DNA of 64,000 bases from Legionella nagasakiensis (GCF_900639915.1 NZ_CAAAID010000003.1:1-64000), one strand, 5' to 3'. Positions 26,651 through 36,332 are shown, counted from the stretch's first letter. The notes: a model not told the origin generated them from the sequence alone. Numbers and translations are program-made.

Positions 26651-27325
26651 ATGGTCAATCATGCCAATGTGTTGAGTTATTTTTTTCAGGCAGGATTTGT
26701 TGTAAAAACGGTGATGCTGATTTTGCTGATTGCCTCTATTGCCTCATGGACTCTTATTTTACAGAGAGCGTGGTTTTTTAGGCGAATAAAGTATCAGTAT
26801 GAGACATTTAGTCAACGCTTTTGGGAAGCAAATGATTTAAGTAAACTCTACATGGAAGTTGATTCCAATACCGATACGAGGCATGGATTAGCCGCTATTT
26901 TTCATTCTGGATTTAAAGAGTTTTTGCGTGTCCGTAAAGTGGGGCAGATTGCATTGGAACCCATACAAAGAGTCATGCAAATAAACCATGCCAAAGAAGC
27001 AGCGCGGCTTGAGCAACATTTACCTTTATTTGCTTCTATTGGCTCCATCGCACCCTACATTGGCTTATTTGGCACGGTTTGGGGAATTATGACTTCATTT
27101 CAAGCGTTGGGACATGCCCAGCAAGCCACGATTGCTATGGTAGCTCCAGGAATTTCAGAAGCCTTAGTGGCTACCGCACTTGGATTATTCACTGCCATAC
27201 CAGCCGTGATTGCATTTAATCGTTATACTGCACGTTCAAACGCGTTGTTGGATAAGTACGATCTTTTTCAGGAAGAACTTATTGCATTAATTACACAACA
27301 AACATCATCACCTGTAAGAGGATGA
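26651..27325 (+). CDS. tolQ: Tol-Pal system proton channel subunit TolQ
   Basis: Inner-membrane ExbB/MotA-family protein that with TolR converts proton motive force into TolA movement during outer-membrane constriction. It has three membrane helices: VVKTVMLILLIASIASWTLI near residue 18, LFASIGSIAPYIGLFGTVWG near 130 and ALVATALGLFTAIPAVIAFN near 172. GAAGGAGTAG lies just before the ATG. Length is 224 residues. The stop overlaps the tolR start (ATGA). Confidence 0.95.
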   Translation: MVNHANVLSYFFQAGFVVKTVMLILLIASIASWTLILQRAWFFRRIKYQYETFSQRFWEANDLSKLYMEVDSNTDTRHGLAAIFHSGFKEFLRVRKVGQIALEPIQRVMQINHAKEAARLEQHLPLFASIGSIAPYIGLFGTVWGIMTSFQALGHAQQATIAMVAPGISEALVATALGLFTAIPAVIAFNRYTARSNALLDKYDLFQEELIALITQQTSSPVRG

Positions 27326-27789
27326 ACCGAATAATGAAGAAGAAAACGACACGTGCTCGCCCGATTGCTGAAATTAATGTCGTTCCTTACATTGATGTCA
27401 TGTTGGTTCTTTTGGTTATTTTTATGATTACCGCGCCTATGCTGACTCAAGGAGTAACCGTCGACTTACCAAAAGCTGCCAGCGACACCATGAAGGCATC
27501 TGAACGCGAACCCATTATTGTTTCGGTGAACCGACAAGGTGATTATTTCCTAAACGTAAGCACAACACCTGATATGCCTATCACGTCTCAAGCATTGATG
27601 GTACGTGTTGCTGCCGAATTGGAATTGGCACGTCAATCAGGTAAGCCAATCCATGTTTTGGTTAAAGGCGACCAAGGGGTTTCTTACGGTAAAGTGGTCG
27701 TTGCAATGAGTCTATTAAAACAAGCCGGTGCTGAACAAGTTGGGTTAATGACCGATTCTTCTGAAGTCATTCAGGGGGACATGGCATGA
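27322..27789 (+). CDS. tolR: Tol-Pal system protein TolR
   Basis: ExbD-family partner of TolQ. A single N-terminal membrane helix carries the proton-path Asp: INVVPYIDVMLVLLVIFMIT, followed by the conserved TAPMLTQGVTVDLPKA and a periplasmic domain. Length is 155 residues. The start at 27322 overlaps tolQ; an ATG four codons on (27334, MKKKTTRARP) is an alternative with a better-spaced ribosome site. Confidence 0.95.
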   Translation: MNRIMKKKTTRARPIAEINVVPYIDVMLVLLVIFMITAPMLTQGVTVDLPKAASDTMKASEREPIIVSVNRQGDYFLNVSTTPDMPITSQALMVRVAAELELARQSGKPIHVLVKGDQGVSYGKVVVAMSLLKQAGAEQVGLMTDSSEVIQGDMA

Positions 27790-28739
27790 TGGAAGAGAAA
27801 AGTTATCGTGTGGCATTTGCAGCGGCCATTATGCTGCATGTTTTGATTGTCATTTTTTTAATCTCAGACCCCAGCAATAATAAGCATCCTGTTTTAACGC
27901 TTGAGGCTAAAAATGAACATTATCAAATACAGCAAATTGAACCACAGTCTCAAGAGCAGGCTATTAAAGCGGTGAGTGTCGATAGCCAGGAAGTTATGGA
28001 AACGGTTAACCGTTTGAAATCTGAACGTTTGCGCGAAAAACAAGCCGAAGAAAAAAGACAACAAGCTTTAGCACAACAAGCAGAAGCAGCTCGTAAACGT
28101 CGTATTAAAGAACAGCAACGACTGGAAACATTAAAAAATGAAGCAGCCAAATTGGCGAAAGCGCGTCAACAGCAATTAGTTGAAGAACAAAGACGGTTAA
28201 AACAGTTAGCAAAACAAAAACAAGAAGAAGAGCAACGTCTGGTTGATATAAGAAAAAAACAGCTTCAGCTGCAAAAACAGCAGGAAGAAGAGGCTGCAAA
28301 ATTAGCGGAATTAAAAAAGAAAAAGGCAGAAGAAGAGGCCAGAGAACAAAAAGCGCATGAAGCACAAGCCAAAGCAGAGGAGCAAAGAAAAAGGCAAGCT
28401 GCAATAGAACAAGCCGCCAGAGATGCAGAAAAAAATGCCCGCATTGCTGGAGAAGTGGACAAGTATAAAGCATTAATCATCAATGCCATTAGCCGCCAAT
28501 GGATATTGCCTGATAATGTTGATAATCAATTATCCAGCAAGTTTCGTATTCGTCTTGCTCCAAATGGTGCAGTGCTCGAAGTTAATCTAGTTCGTAGCAG
28601 TGGAGATCCTATTCTCGATCGTTCAGCTCAATCAGCAATCTATAAAGCCTCTCCGCTGCCAGTACCAAGTGATCCAGATGCATTCAATATCTTTCGTGAT
28701 ATCAGTTTAACCGTACGACCCGAAAACGTGAGGGGGTAA
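27786..28739 (+). CDS. tolA: Cell envelope integrity protein TolA
   Basis: TolA links the TolQR motor to Pal and TolB across the periplasm. It has one N-terminal membrane helix (VAFAAAIMLHVLIVIFLIS), a long Ala/Glu/Lys/Gln-rich helical region (about residues 75-215, e.g. KRRIKEQQRLETLKNEAAKL), and a C-terminal domain containing INAISRQWILPDNV and LVRSSGDPILDRSAQSAIYK. Length 317 residues. The start overlaps the tolR stop; AGGGGG lies about 6 nt before it. Confidence 0.94.
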   Translation: MMEEKSYRVAFAAAIMLHVLIVIFLISDPSNNKHPVLTLEAKNEHYQIQQIEPQSQEQAIKAVSVDSQEVMETVNRLKSERLREKQAEEKRQQALAQQAEAARKRRIKEQQRLETLKNEAAKLAKARQQQLVEEQRRLKQLAKQKQEEEQRLVDIRKKQLQLQKQQEEEAAKLAELKKKKAEEEAREQKAHEAQAKAEEQRKRQAAIEQAARDAEKNARIAGEVDKYKALIINAISRQWILPDNVDNQLSSKFRIRLAPNGAVLEVNLVRSSGDPILDRSAQSAIYKASPLPVPSDPDAFNIFRDISLTVRPENVRG

Positions 28740-28745
28740 TTTGTG

Positions 28746-29996
28746 ATGAATCGTTTTTTGGCCATTCTATTCTTATTGGTTACTAAAATGGCTTTCTCGC
28801 TCGATCTTGAATTAACACAAGGTATTAATGCCGCACTGCCTATTGGTATTAATACTTTCAGTGGTGGACAGGCTGGACAAACGTTGAATGGAATCATTGA
28901 ACATGATCTGCGTTTATCCGGCCAATTTAAAATTATTCCTGAAATCCAGTCTGGTACTGATACTAATACTTGGCGTCAGGCCGGCGCTGATAGTGTATTA
29001 TCAGGACAAGTAACACCAAGCGGATTCAATCGCTATGATGTTCATTTTGAATTATTGGATGCGGCAGCTCACGGCCGTTTGTTGTTGGCAAAGGATTTTC
29101 AGATCAATGCCAATGAATTAAGAGCCCTGGCTCATCATATCAGCGATGAGGTTTATCAAAAACTAACAGGCGAGCGCGGTGTGTTTTCTACACGAATTGC
29201 CTATATTTTGGTTCAACATGAACATGGAAAGCGAAAATACTCTCTGGAAGTTGCAGATGTTGATGGACATAATCCACAAAGTCTACTTATTTCAACCGAG
29301 CCTATTATGTCACCGGCTTGGTCTCCGGATGGGAAACAGATTGCCTATGTGTCGTTTGAAAAAAAACGCGCGCAAATTTTTACTGTCAATGTTGAAACTG
29401 GAAACCGCCGTTTAGTAACCAATTTCCCGGGCATTAATGGTGCTCCGGCGTGGTCTCCTGATGGCCGGGAATTAGCCGTCGTTCTCTCAAAAGAGGGCAC
29501 CCCTAAAATATACAGTGTCAATTTAACCAATGGTGCCATGAAGCAACTTACATTTGGTGATGCGATTGATACTGAGCCTCATTATGCGCCAGATGGTCGT
29601 TTTCTGTTATTTACTTCCGGCAGGGGGGGGGCGCCACAAGTTTATCGGCTCTCATTAAGCGATGGTAAGGTAAGTCGAGTCACCTTTGAAGGCAATTATA
29701 ACGCTCGTGCTTCCTACACCCCTAATCAGAAAAATATTGTTTTACTGCATCGTGAAGAGAAGCAATTTAACATTGGTGTACAAAATACGGATACAGGACG
29801 AATCACGCAATTAACCTATTCACCGATGGATGAATCACCTTCTGTTTCCCCTAATGGACGATTAATCCTTTATGCCACGCATTATCAAGATAAAGGGGTA
29901 TTAGCAATGGTATCAATTGATGGACGTATTCGCATGCGCTTGCCATCACGCCAGGGGGATGTGCAAGAACCATCTTGGTCTCCTTATTTAGGATGA
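28746..29996 (+). CDS. tolB: Tol-Pal system beta-propeller protein TolB
   Basis: Periplasmic beta-propeller that binds Pal and TolA. A signal peptide ([17 protein letters not shown]) is followed by an N-terminal domain and WD-like repeats containing [49 protein letters not shown] and [14 protein letters not shown]. The ATG at 28746 is preferred to the adjacent GTG at 28743. No pal or ybgF gene follows; the next gene is an unrelated nuclease. Confidence 0.95.
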   Translation: MNRFLAILFLLVTKMAFSLDLELTQGINAALPIGINTFSGGQAGQTLNGIIEHDLRLSGQFKIIPEIQSGTDTNTWRQAGADSVLSGQVTPSGFNRYDVHFELLDAAAHGRLLLAKDFQINANELRALAHHISDEVYQKLTGERGVFSTRIAYILVQHEHGKRKYSLEVADVDGHNPQSLLISTEPIMSPAWSPDGKQIAYVSFEKKRAQIFTVNVETGNRRLVTNFPGINGAPAWSPDGRELAVVLSKEGTPKIYSVNLTNGAMKQLTFGDAIDTEPHYAPDGRFLLFTSGRGGAPQVYRLSLSDGKVSRVTFEGNYNARASYTPNQKNIVLLHREEKQFNIGVQNTDTGRITQLTYSPMDESPSVSPNGRLILYATHYQDKGVLAMVSIDGRIRMRLPSRQGDVQEPSWSPYLG

Positions 29997-30091
29997 ACTG
30001 TCATTGCTCTTTCCCTACTTTGTCGACGGATTTGAATCTTGCGGACAAGATTGCAAGGCAAAGATGAGGGAGAGGAGTTACTATATAAGCC

Positions 30092-30955
30092 ATGGTCATC
30101 ATGAAAAACAGTGTATTGGTATTTATCTTATCATGTCTTTTACAACCACAGGCATTAGGCTGGAATGCATTAGGTCATCGTTTGGTTGCCCAAATTGCTT
30201 ATGATCACCTAACACCACATGCACGCAGCACATTCAATCATTATAACCATGCTTTGGATAAAGAATATCCACCTCAAAGCCTTGTTAATGCCGCCGTATG
30301 GCTGGATAGCATGAGATATCATGATGTGAACTGGTTTAACAGCATGCATTATATAAACTGGTACTTTTCCGAAGATGCTAGTCCCATACCGTTGACGCAA
30401 ATGATTAATGCACTCTGGGCAATCCGGGAAGCATCTCATGTTTTAGAAAGTAGCAAAGCTAATGAATTTGAAAAAGGCATTGGTTTACGTATTCTTTTAC
30501 ATGTGGTTGGAGACATTCACCAACCATTGCATGCGGCATCGCGAGTCAGTAAGCAGCTACCGGAAGGTGATCAAGGTGGCAATCTTGTTCATCTTGGCAA
30601 TAATCCAGTTGCCGATAATCTCCATGCCTACTGGGATAAAGGGGGTGGATTACTCCTGGGAAAGCGTCATTACAGTCGTCACTACGTCATTAAATGGACG
30701 TCAGCTATTGAGAAGCAATATCCATGTAAACCAGCTTCCATAGATATTGAACCAAACCATTGGGCAGAAGAATCTCATAAGCTCGCAGTAAAATATGCTT
30801 ACACCATAAAAAATAATGAAATACCCACCGTTCAGTATCAACGAAACGCCCAGAAAATTGTTAAGCAACGTCTCGCTTTGGCGGGTTGCCGTTTAGCCGC
30901 TGTATTAAATCAAATTGATAGCAACCTATCAAAGAAGAACAGTGGCGTTTCGTAA
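30092..30955 (+). CDS. Secreted S1/P1-family zinc nuclease (3'-nucleotidase/nuclease)
   Basis: Tri-zinc nuclease cleaving single-stranded nucleic acids and 3'-nucleotides outside the cytosol. A signal peptide ends at ...QALG, so mature Trp24 would be the N-terminal zinc ligand, as in P1 nuclease. The other ligands are visible: GHR (His29), WLDS, MHYINW, LLHVVGDIHQPLH (His137, Asp141, His147) and NLHAYWD. The HxxxD and His +10 spacing matches P1. Length 287 residues. It follows tolB by 95 nt and is probably a separate unit. An ATG at 30101 is an alternative start. It likely scavenges nucleic acids or degrades host RNA/DNA. Confidence 0.88.
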   Translation: MVIMKNSVLVFILSCLLQPQALGWNALGHRLVAQIAYDHLTPHARSTFNHYNHALDKEYPPQSLVNAAVWLDSMRYHDVNWFNSMHYINWYFSEDASPIPLTQMINALWAIREASHVLESSKANEFEKGIGLRILLHVVGDIHQPLHAASRVSKQLPEGDQGGNLVHLGNNPVADNLHAYWDKGGGLLLGKRHYSRHYVIKWTSAIEKQYPCKPASIDIEPNHWAEESHKLAVKYAYTIKNNEIPTVQYQRNAQKIVKQRLALAGCRLAAVLNQIDSNLSKKNSGVS

Positions 30956-31089
30956 TTATGGTAGGGGAGTGCATTGCAGGATATTTTCAGCATCCATGAT
31001 GCATCCTATGAATATAACCTGTTTTTATATACCACGATGAATTTTTAACTATAATAAAAATCTTACATACATACATAGGAAACCGACTA

Positions 31090-31821
31090 ATGAAACAAAT
31101 TACTTCTCACCTGTTATGGATATTGGCCTTAATATTTACAATGGTGGCACAGGCATCAGATGAGTTGCCGGTTTCCAAAGCAATGACAGAAAAAAAACAA
31201 AGCACACTGACACCACAACGGGCAGTAGAAATTCTAAAGGAAGGGAATAAGCGATTTTTACAAGATAAAGTACGTTCATATGATTACCGCAAAGAAATGA
31301 AAGTCACCGCAAAGCGTGGACAATTTCCAGTGGCGATTGTCTTGAATTGTATTGACTCCCGAAGCATCGCGGATATATTGTTTGATCAGGGACTGGGAAA
31401 TTTATTTGTCTCCAGGGTAGCGGGGAATGTGGTGGATACTAATATTCTGGGTGGAATGGAATTTGCCACGGAATACGCAGGAGTTCCCTTGATTATAGTG
31501 ATGGGACACACACATTGTGGGGCAGTGCATGGCGCATGTGCTGGTGGCGCTTCGGGGAATTTGAAACATGTACTGGATCATATCCAACCTGCAGTGAATA
31601 CAATTATTCATGAGGATAATACCTCTAAAAATTGTAACAGTCCTGCGATAGTGGATAGTATCGCAAAACAAAATGTCATTAATCAGATTGATTTGATTTT
31701 AAAGAATAGTCGTGCCATAGCAAAATTAGTAAAAGAAAAAAAAGTTATGGTGATTGGAGCAATGCATAATATAAAAACAGGCGAAGTCGTATTTTTTGAC
31801 ATAAACGAAAAAGCGTTATAG
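31090..31821 (+). CDS. Beta-class carbonic anhydrase, exported
   Basis: Zinc enzyme interconverting CO2 and bicarbonate. The metal ligands and catalytic dyad are present: CIDSR (Cys87, Asp89, Arg91) and HTHCG (His140, Cys143). Unlike the cytosolic Can/CynT forms, it has a clear signal peptide (LLWILALIFTMVAQASD) and about 20 further residues before the domain, pointing to the periplasm. Length 243 residues. ATAGGAAACC lies before the ATG. A stand-alone gene, with a short hairpin (ACTGCAT/ATGCAGT) right after the stop. Confidence 0.9.
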   Translation: MKQITSHLLWILALIFTMVAQASDELPVSKAMTEKKQSTLTPQRAVEILKEGNKRFLQDKVRSYDYRKEMKVTAKRGQFPVAIVLNCIDSRSIADILFDQGLGNLFVSRVAGNVVDTNILGGMEFATEYAGVPLIIVMGHTHCGAVHGACAGGASGNLKHVLDHIQPAVNTIIHEDNTSKNCNSPAIVDSIAKQNVINQIDLILKNSRAIAKLVKEKKVMVIGAMHNIKTGEVVFFDINEKAL

Positions 31822-31903
31822 TGATGTACTGCATCGTTTAAAATGCAGTGTTCGTTAGACGCAATACGATGAATGTTGTATCTAGTTACAGCTAGGGAGC
31901 AGC

Positions 31904-32812
31904 ATGGAAGGTTTAAAAATTAGTCATTTTACAAATCGGGAAGATGGTACTGGCGCATCTGTCTTTTTATTTGAGCAAGGAGCGGTTGGTTCTTATGTTA
32001 TTGCAGGAGCGGCATCTGCATCCCATGAAATTGCTGTACTTGATCCAGAACATAGCGTACCTTGCGTACATGGATTAATGTTAACCGGTGGCAGCACGTT
32101 CGGATTATATGCCGCCGAAGGCGTTGTGCGCTACCTTGCTGAAAAAAACATAGGCTTTCAGTTACCGCATGCAACAATTCCCCTGGTTCCAGCTTCGGCG
32201 CTCTATGATCTGAGTTATCGTAAACCTGTAGCACCGTCCGCAAGCGCAATCTACGAAATTTGCTCTGCTGCAACAGAAAACAACACAGAAAGTGGTGTCA
32301 TTGGGGCAGGAACTGGTGCAACCGTTGGAAAACTTGTTTCATCTGCCTATGAAATGAAAAGTGGTCTTGGTCGCTCTGCAATACAGCTTATGTCAGGTCT
32401 GGAAGTGATTGTTTACGCTGCTGTTAATGCCGTAGGAGATGTATATGATAACGGAAAATTATTAGCCGGAGCACGTTTTAAAGATGGTCGCTGGGCTAAT
32501 AGCCAGGACCTGTTATTATCAGGGCAATCCGAAAAAAATTTATTTGCAGGGACTAATACAACGTTGGTAGCAATATTTACCAACGCCAAAGGAGATAAAG
32601 CATTCCTTAAGAGAATTGCAAAAATGGCAGTCGCAGGGTGCGCGCGTGCTATATCCCCTGTTTTTTCTCCTTATGATGGTGATACTATTTTTTGTTTTTC
32701 CCTTGGGGATTGGGACGTTGGCGAGCTTATACTAGGAACAATCGTGGCAGAACAGGTAAGACTTGCCATTATTGATGCGGTTAAATGTGCTGAAGTTATA
32801 AAAGAGTCGTAA
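31904..32812 (+). CDS. P1/S58-family (DmpA-like) peptidase
   Basis: This 302-residue Ntn-type self-processing hydrolase has the usual pattern of the S58 family: GLMLTGGSTFGLYAAEGVVRYL near residue 61, GVIGAGTGATVGKL near 135, and the C-terminal NTTLVAIFTNAKGDK and ISPVFSPYDGDTIFCFSLG. The family includes aminopeptidases and beta-peptidyl or lactam hydrolases. By analogy the Asn-Thr bond in NTTL is a candidate autoprocessing site. No signal peptide. It converges with the E2 gene at a shared terminator. Confidence 0.8.
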   Translation: MEGLKISHFTNREDGTGASVFLFEQGAVGSYVIAGAASASHEIAVLDPEHSVPCVHGLMLTGGSTFGLYAAEGVVRYLAEKNIGFQLPHATIPLVPASALYDLSYRKPVAPSASAIYEICSAATENNTESGVIGAGTGATVGKLVSSAYEMKSGLGRSAIQLMSGLEVIVYAAVNAVGDVYDNGKLLAGARFKDGRWANSQDLLLSGQSEKNLFAGTNTTLVAIFTNAKGDKAFLKRIAKMAVAGCARAISPVFSPYDGDTIFCFSLGDWDVGELILGTIVAEQVRLAIIDAVKCAEVIKES

Positions 32813-32845
32813 CACAATGACAAGATATTTAATTTATAGGAAGTA

Positions 32846-32872
32846 AACATGCTGTGTAGTCCACAGCATGTT
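32846..32872. terminator. Bidirectional terminator between peptidase and E2 genes
   Basis: Perfect 11-bp arms AACATGCTGTG (32846-32856) and CACAGCATGTT (32862-32872) with a 5-nt loop, flanked by A/T-rich sequence, in the 62-nt gap between convergent genes. Confidence 0.75.
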
Positions 32873-32874
32873 AT

Positions 32875-33990
32875 TTACTCAGGTTTTTGTAATGATTCAA
32901 TAACAGCCCCTAGAAAGCGAGTTGCCTCTCCCCCTGTTACCGCGCGATGGTCAAAACTTAATGAAAGCGGCAACAGATGATGCGCTTCAATGTTTCCATC
33001 GACGCTGACGGCACCCTGATATAACCGACCTACAGCCAGGATAGCAACCATGGGAGGAACGATGATTGGGCTTGCAAAACGGCCAGCAAACTTGCCAAAG
33101 TTGGATAAGGTAATGGTCGCGCCTTTTAATTTTTCCGCCGGTACATCACGTTCACGTACAGAATGTTTATATTCGTTGATGATTTCGCGTAATTCTTTAG
33201 CTGAGCACTGATCTGCATTATGAATGACAGGTACAAATAAGCCATCTTCAGTATCCATCGCAAGGCCTAGATGAACCTCATCAAAACAGCAGCGTGCTCC
33301 ATGCTCTGTATCAAACCAAGCATTTAATGCTGGTTCCTTTTGACAGGCATCAACGATAGCATGAATGAGACGAACCGTAATATCATCACCTGGTTTCCAA
33401 CGTTCAATATCCGCTTCATCAAAAATACTAACCGGCACAACCTCTTGATGTGATTGCACCATGCTATTAAGCATCGCTCGTCGAACGCCGCGTAGAGGTT
33501 CAAATCCTTCCTTAAGTTGTGATTTTTTCTCGGCTGCGCGCTGCACGTCTTCACGGGTTATAACGCCATGCTCACCACTGCCTTTTAGTGTATTTAACTC
33601 AATACCTAATTTTTTAGCCAGCATACGCACGGTTGGGGTGGTTTTAATGCGTTTATGAGTACTTACTGCTGAACCAACAATGAAACGATCTTCACTGATT
33701 TCAGTACTTTCTTCAAGATTGCCAACAACCGTGCCCTTGTCTTTGACAACGGTTCCTTCCGCTTCAAAAGCAACCAATGGATCGCCTGTTTTGATGACAT
33801 CACCGGATTGACCAAAAAGCTTTACAATCGTTCCATCCTGTGGACAAGGAACATCAACCACCGCTTTTGCTGTTTCCATAGAAACCAGCGGTTGATCAGC
33901 TTTCACTTTGTCTCCTACCTTAACAAACCACTCATGAATCTCGGCATCAGGTAGACCTTCACCTAAATCAGGTAAATTAAAAATAGTCAT
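32875..33990 (-). CDS. pdhC: 2-oxoacid dehydrogenase E2 (dihydrolipoamide acyltransferase)
   Basis: Core acyltransferase of a 2-oxoacid dehydrogenase complex. The 371-residue protein has one lipoyl domain (Lys in SMETAKAVVDVP, about residue 43), a peripheral-subunit-binding domain (TPTVRMLAKKLGIELNTLKG, about 118) and a catalytic domain ending LSLSFDHRAVTGGEATRFL with the active-site His and Asp. It lies 2 nt after the E1-beta stop, with GGAG before its ATG. The branch resembles pyruvate or branched-chain complexes of Gram-positive style; E3 is not in the window. Confidence 0.88.
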   Translation of the reverse strand: MTIFNLPDLGEGLPDAEIHEWFVKVGDKVKADQPLVSMETAKAVVDVPCPQDGTIVKLFGQSGDVIKTGDPLVAFEAEGTVVKDKGTVVGNLEESTEISEDRFIVGSAVSTHKRIKTTPTVRMLAKKLGIELNTLKGSGEHGVITREDVQRAAEKKSQLKEGFEPLRGVRRAMLNSMVQSHQEVVPVSIFDEADIERWKPGDDITVRLIHAIVDACQKEPALNAWFDTEHGARCCFDEVHLGLAMDTEDGLFVPVIHNADQCSAKELREIINEYKHSVRERDVPAEKLKGATITLSNFGKFAGRFASPIIVPPMVAILAVGRLYQGAVSVDGNIEAHHLLPLSLSFDHRAVTGGEATRFLGAVIESLQKPE

Positions 33991-33992
33991 GA

Positions 33993-34967
33993 TTACTCCA
34001 TTATACTCAAAACACTTTCTTTAATCCGATATACGCTGGGAAGATAGTGTTTTTCTAATTGAAAATAGGGCATGACAATGTCATACCCTGTTACTCGCTG
34101 CACAGGAGCAAGCAATTCTGCCATGCAATTTTCCATGATTTGTGCTGAAATCTCAGCACCAACACCACCTGTTTTTGCACCTTCATGGACAATAACACAG
34201 CGTCCTGTTTTTTCAACGGAAGCTAAAATAGTTTCAATATCCAGTGGTTTGATGGTGGCCACATCAATCACTTCACAAGATATTCCTTCTTCTGCTAGTT
34301 GTTTGGCCGTCTGTAAAGTTTCGTGCATGCTTGCCCCCCAACTGAGCAAGGTCACGTCTTCTCCCTCCTGCAAAGTAAAACATTTTCCCAAGGGTAAAGC
34401 CTTCCCATCATCTTCAACCGGTTGTTTAACCAATCGATAAATACGCTTAGGCTCAAGAAAAATAACTGGATCAGGATTACGGATGGCTGCGAGTAATAAT
34501 CCATAAGCTCGTTTTGGTGAGGAAGGAATCACCACTTGTAGGCCTGGGATATGAGCAAACAAAGCTTCTGTGCTTTCAGAATGATGTTCCGGCGCTCGAA
34601 TCCCGCCACCAAATGGTGCACGAAACACCAAAGGACAGTGAAGTCGGCCACGGGTACGATTACGCATACGGGCTGCATGGGATATGATTTGGTTCATTGC
34701 CGGATAAATAAAACCCATGAATTGGAATTCGGCTACAGGCTTTAATCCCTGTGTGGACATACCTACGGCAAGACCTGCAATCATAGATTCAGCTAAAGGT
34801 GAGTCAAAAACGCGTGCTTCACCAAATTGCTCTTGCAAGCCAGCGGTTGCACGGAAAACACCACCGTTTTTACCAACATCTTCTCCAAAAACCACCACGT
34901 TTTCATCATGAGCCAATTCATAAGCTAATGCTTGGGTTACCGCTTCTACCAGAGTAATATCAGCCAT
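33993..34967 (-). CDS. pdhB: 2-oxoacid dehydrogenase E1 component, beta subunit
   Basis: Beta subunit of the thiamine-diphosphate-dependent E1. MADITLVEAVTQALAYELAH, then VVFGEDVGKNGGVFRATAGL, FMGFIYPAMNQIISHAARMR and the C-terminal ISCEVIDVATIKPLD are typical of the family. Length 324 residues from the ATG at 34967, which overlaps the E1-alpha stop by 8 nt and has GGAGG about 9 nt upstream. A more distal ATG at 35045 lies well inside the E1-alpha gene and was rejected. Confidence 0.9.
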   Translation of the reverse strand: MADITLVEAVTQALAYELAHDENVVVFGEDVGKNGGVFRATAGLQEQFGEARVFDSPLAESMIAGLAVGMSTQGLKPVAEFQFMGFIYPAMNQIISHAARMRNRTRGRLHCPLVFRAPFGGGIRAPEHHSESTEALFAHIPGLQVVIPSSPKRAYGLLLAAIRNPDPVIFLEPKRIYRLVKQPVEDDGKALPLGKCFTLQEGEDVTLLSWGASMHETLQTAKQLAEEGISCEVIDVATIKPLDIETILASVEKTGRCVIVHEGAKTGGVGAEISAQIMENCMAELLAPVQRVTGYDIVMPYFQLEKHYLPSVYRIKESVLSIME

Positions 34968-36036
34968 TTGCTGCTTCCTCCATGGCAATTGCACGTTGTT
35001 CAACAAGGTAATCCGGAAGGGTTTCAAAATGATAATCAAAAGCACTACTGATTGGTTGTGGCTTTTTATTTAGATAGTCATCAACCGCTTTTTGCACTTC
35101 ATCTGCACAAGACTCAATCAATGCGACTTCTTGTTTTTCGTTCCATAACCCTTGTTTTTCAAGATAAACTCTAAACCGTTTGATTGGTTCATTTAATAAA
35201 GCGTGTTCAACTTCCTCTCTCGGCTGGTAACGTGTCGCATCATCAGCCGTCGTATGATCACAAAGGCGGTAAGTTAATGTTTCAATCAGAGTAGGACCTT
35301 CTCCACGTCTTGCTTTTTCAATGGCTTCACCGACAGCTTCTCGTGTTGCCAAGATATCATTGCCATCCACTTGTAACCCATTAAAGCCTGCAGCAATGGC
35401 TTTTTGTGCAATGGTTTGTGATGCCGTTTGTTTGTTTAAAGGGACTGATATAGCCCAACAATTATTATTAACGACAAAGACTAAAGGAAGCTTCCAAATA
35501 CCTGCAACGTTCATGGCCTCATAAAAGTCGCCTTCGGACGTGCCACCCTCACCAATACACGCAACCGCCACACGCTTCTCGGCCCGGTATTTAAAGGCAA
35601 AAGCCACGCCTGCAGCATGCAAACATTGGGAAGCAATGGGAACACAAATGGGCAAATCTTCTGAACCACAACAAAATTGGCTGCCACGTTCATCGCCACC
35701 CCAGTAGGCCAAGATCTCAGACATTTTGACACCTCGCTGAAATTGGGCAGCATAATCACGATAATAGGGGACTAGCACATCATCGGCATGCATCGCATGA
35801 CCAATTGCAGTTGAAATTGCTTCCTGACCATTAATGGGCGCATAAGTTCCCATCTTGCCTGTACGTTGTAACGCAATTGCTTTTTTATCAAACAAACGAG
35901 CGCGAACCATTTGGCGGTACAAATCAATTAATGTCGCTTCATTTGCAGCAAAAGAGGGTAGAGTGGCACATAATTCGCCATTACAGTCGAGTATTTGGTT
36001 ATAAGGTATTTCAAAGCGTGCAACGATTGTTGCCAT
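34960..36036 (-). CDS. pdhA: 2-oxoacid dehydrogenase E1 component, alpha subunit
   Basis: Alpha subunit carrying the thiamine-diphosphate motif: GEGGTSEGDFYEAMNVAGIW, then FVVNNNCWAIS, matching the GDG...NN pattern with Glu-Gly at the start. Downstream is the phosphorylation-loop-like YRLCDHTTADDATRY. Length 358 residues from the ATG at 36036, supported by GGAGAG 5 nt upstream; a TTG seven codons earlier is less likely. First gene of an E1alpha-E1beta-E2 operon reading leftwards. Substrate (pyruvate or branched-chain 2-oxoacids) is not fixed by sequence. Confidence 0.9.
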   Translation of the reverse strand: MATIVARFEIPYNQILDCNGELCATLPSFAANEATLIDLYRQMVRARLFDKKAIALQRTGKMGTYAPINGQEAISTAIGHAMHADDVLVPYYRDYAAQFQRGVKMSEILAYWGGDERGSQFCCGSEDLPICVPIASQCLHAAGVAFAFKYRAEKRVAVACIGEGGTSEGDFYEAMNVAGIWKLPLVFVVNNNCWAISVPLNKQTASQTIAQKAIAAGFNGLQVDGNDILATREAVGEAIEKARRGEGPTLIETLTYRLCDHTTADDATRYQPREEVEHALLNEPIKRFRVYLEKQGLWNEKQEVALIESCADEVQKAVDDYLNKKPQPISSAFDYHFETLPDYLVEQRAIAMEEAANG

Positions 36037-36332
36037 AGCTTCTCTCCGTTTAAGCAAGAAGCTTCATAGAATACTCATAATTTTTCCTAAACACCAGCCA
36101 TTGGAGCGGTCTCTTCTCCGCGTCTTTTTATACCCGTGCAATCTCTTGCTAAAACTTAGACTTTATTTAAGAGAGATTGCTCTTCCTGGCACCTAATAGG
36201 GACTAAGAAACAGGCCATTAGAGAGACGATCATGGAAAACATTGATATAATTACCTCATCAGCAAATATGGCATTAATCAGCTAGAATGTTATCATTTCT
36301 TAATTGCTATCATGAGAGATGAGAGATGAGAA

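Noticed and set aside
28105..28489. Hydrophobic minus-strand frames inside tolA
   Set aside because: They are shadows of the Ala/Glu/Lys/Gln-rich helical region of TolA, which reads as Leu/Phe/Cys-rich on the opposite strand.
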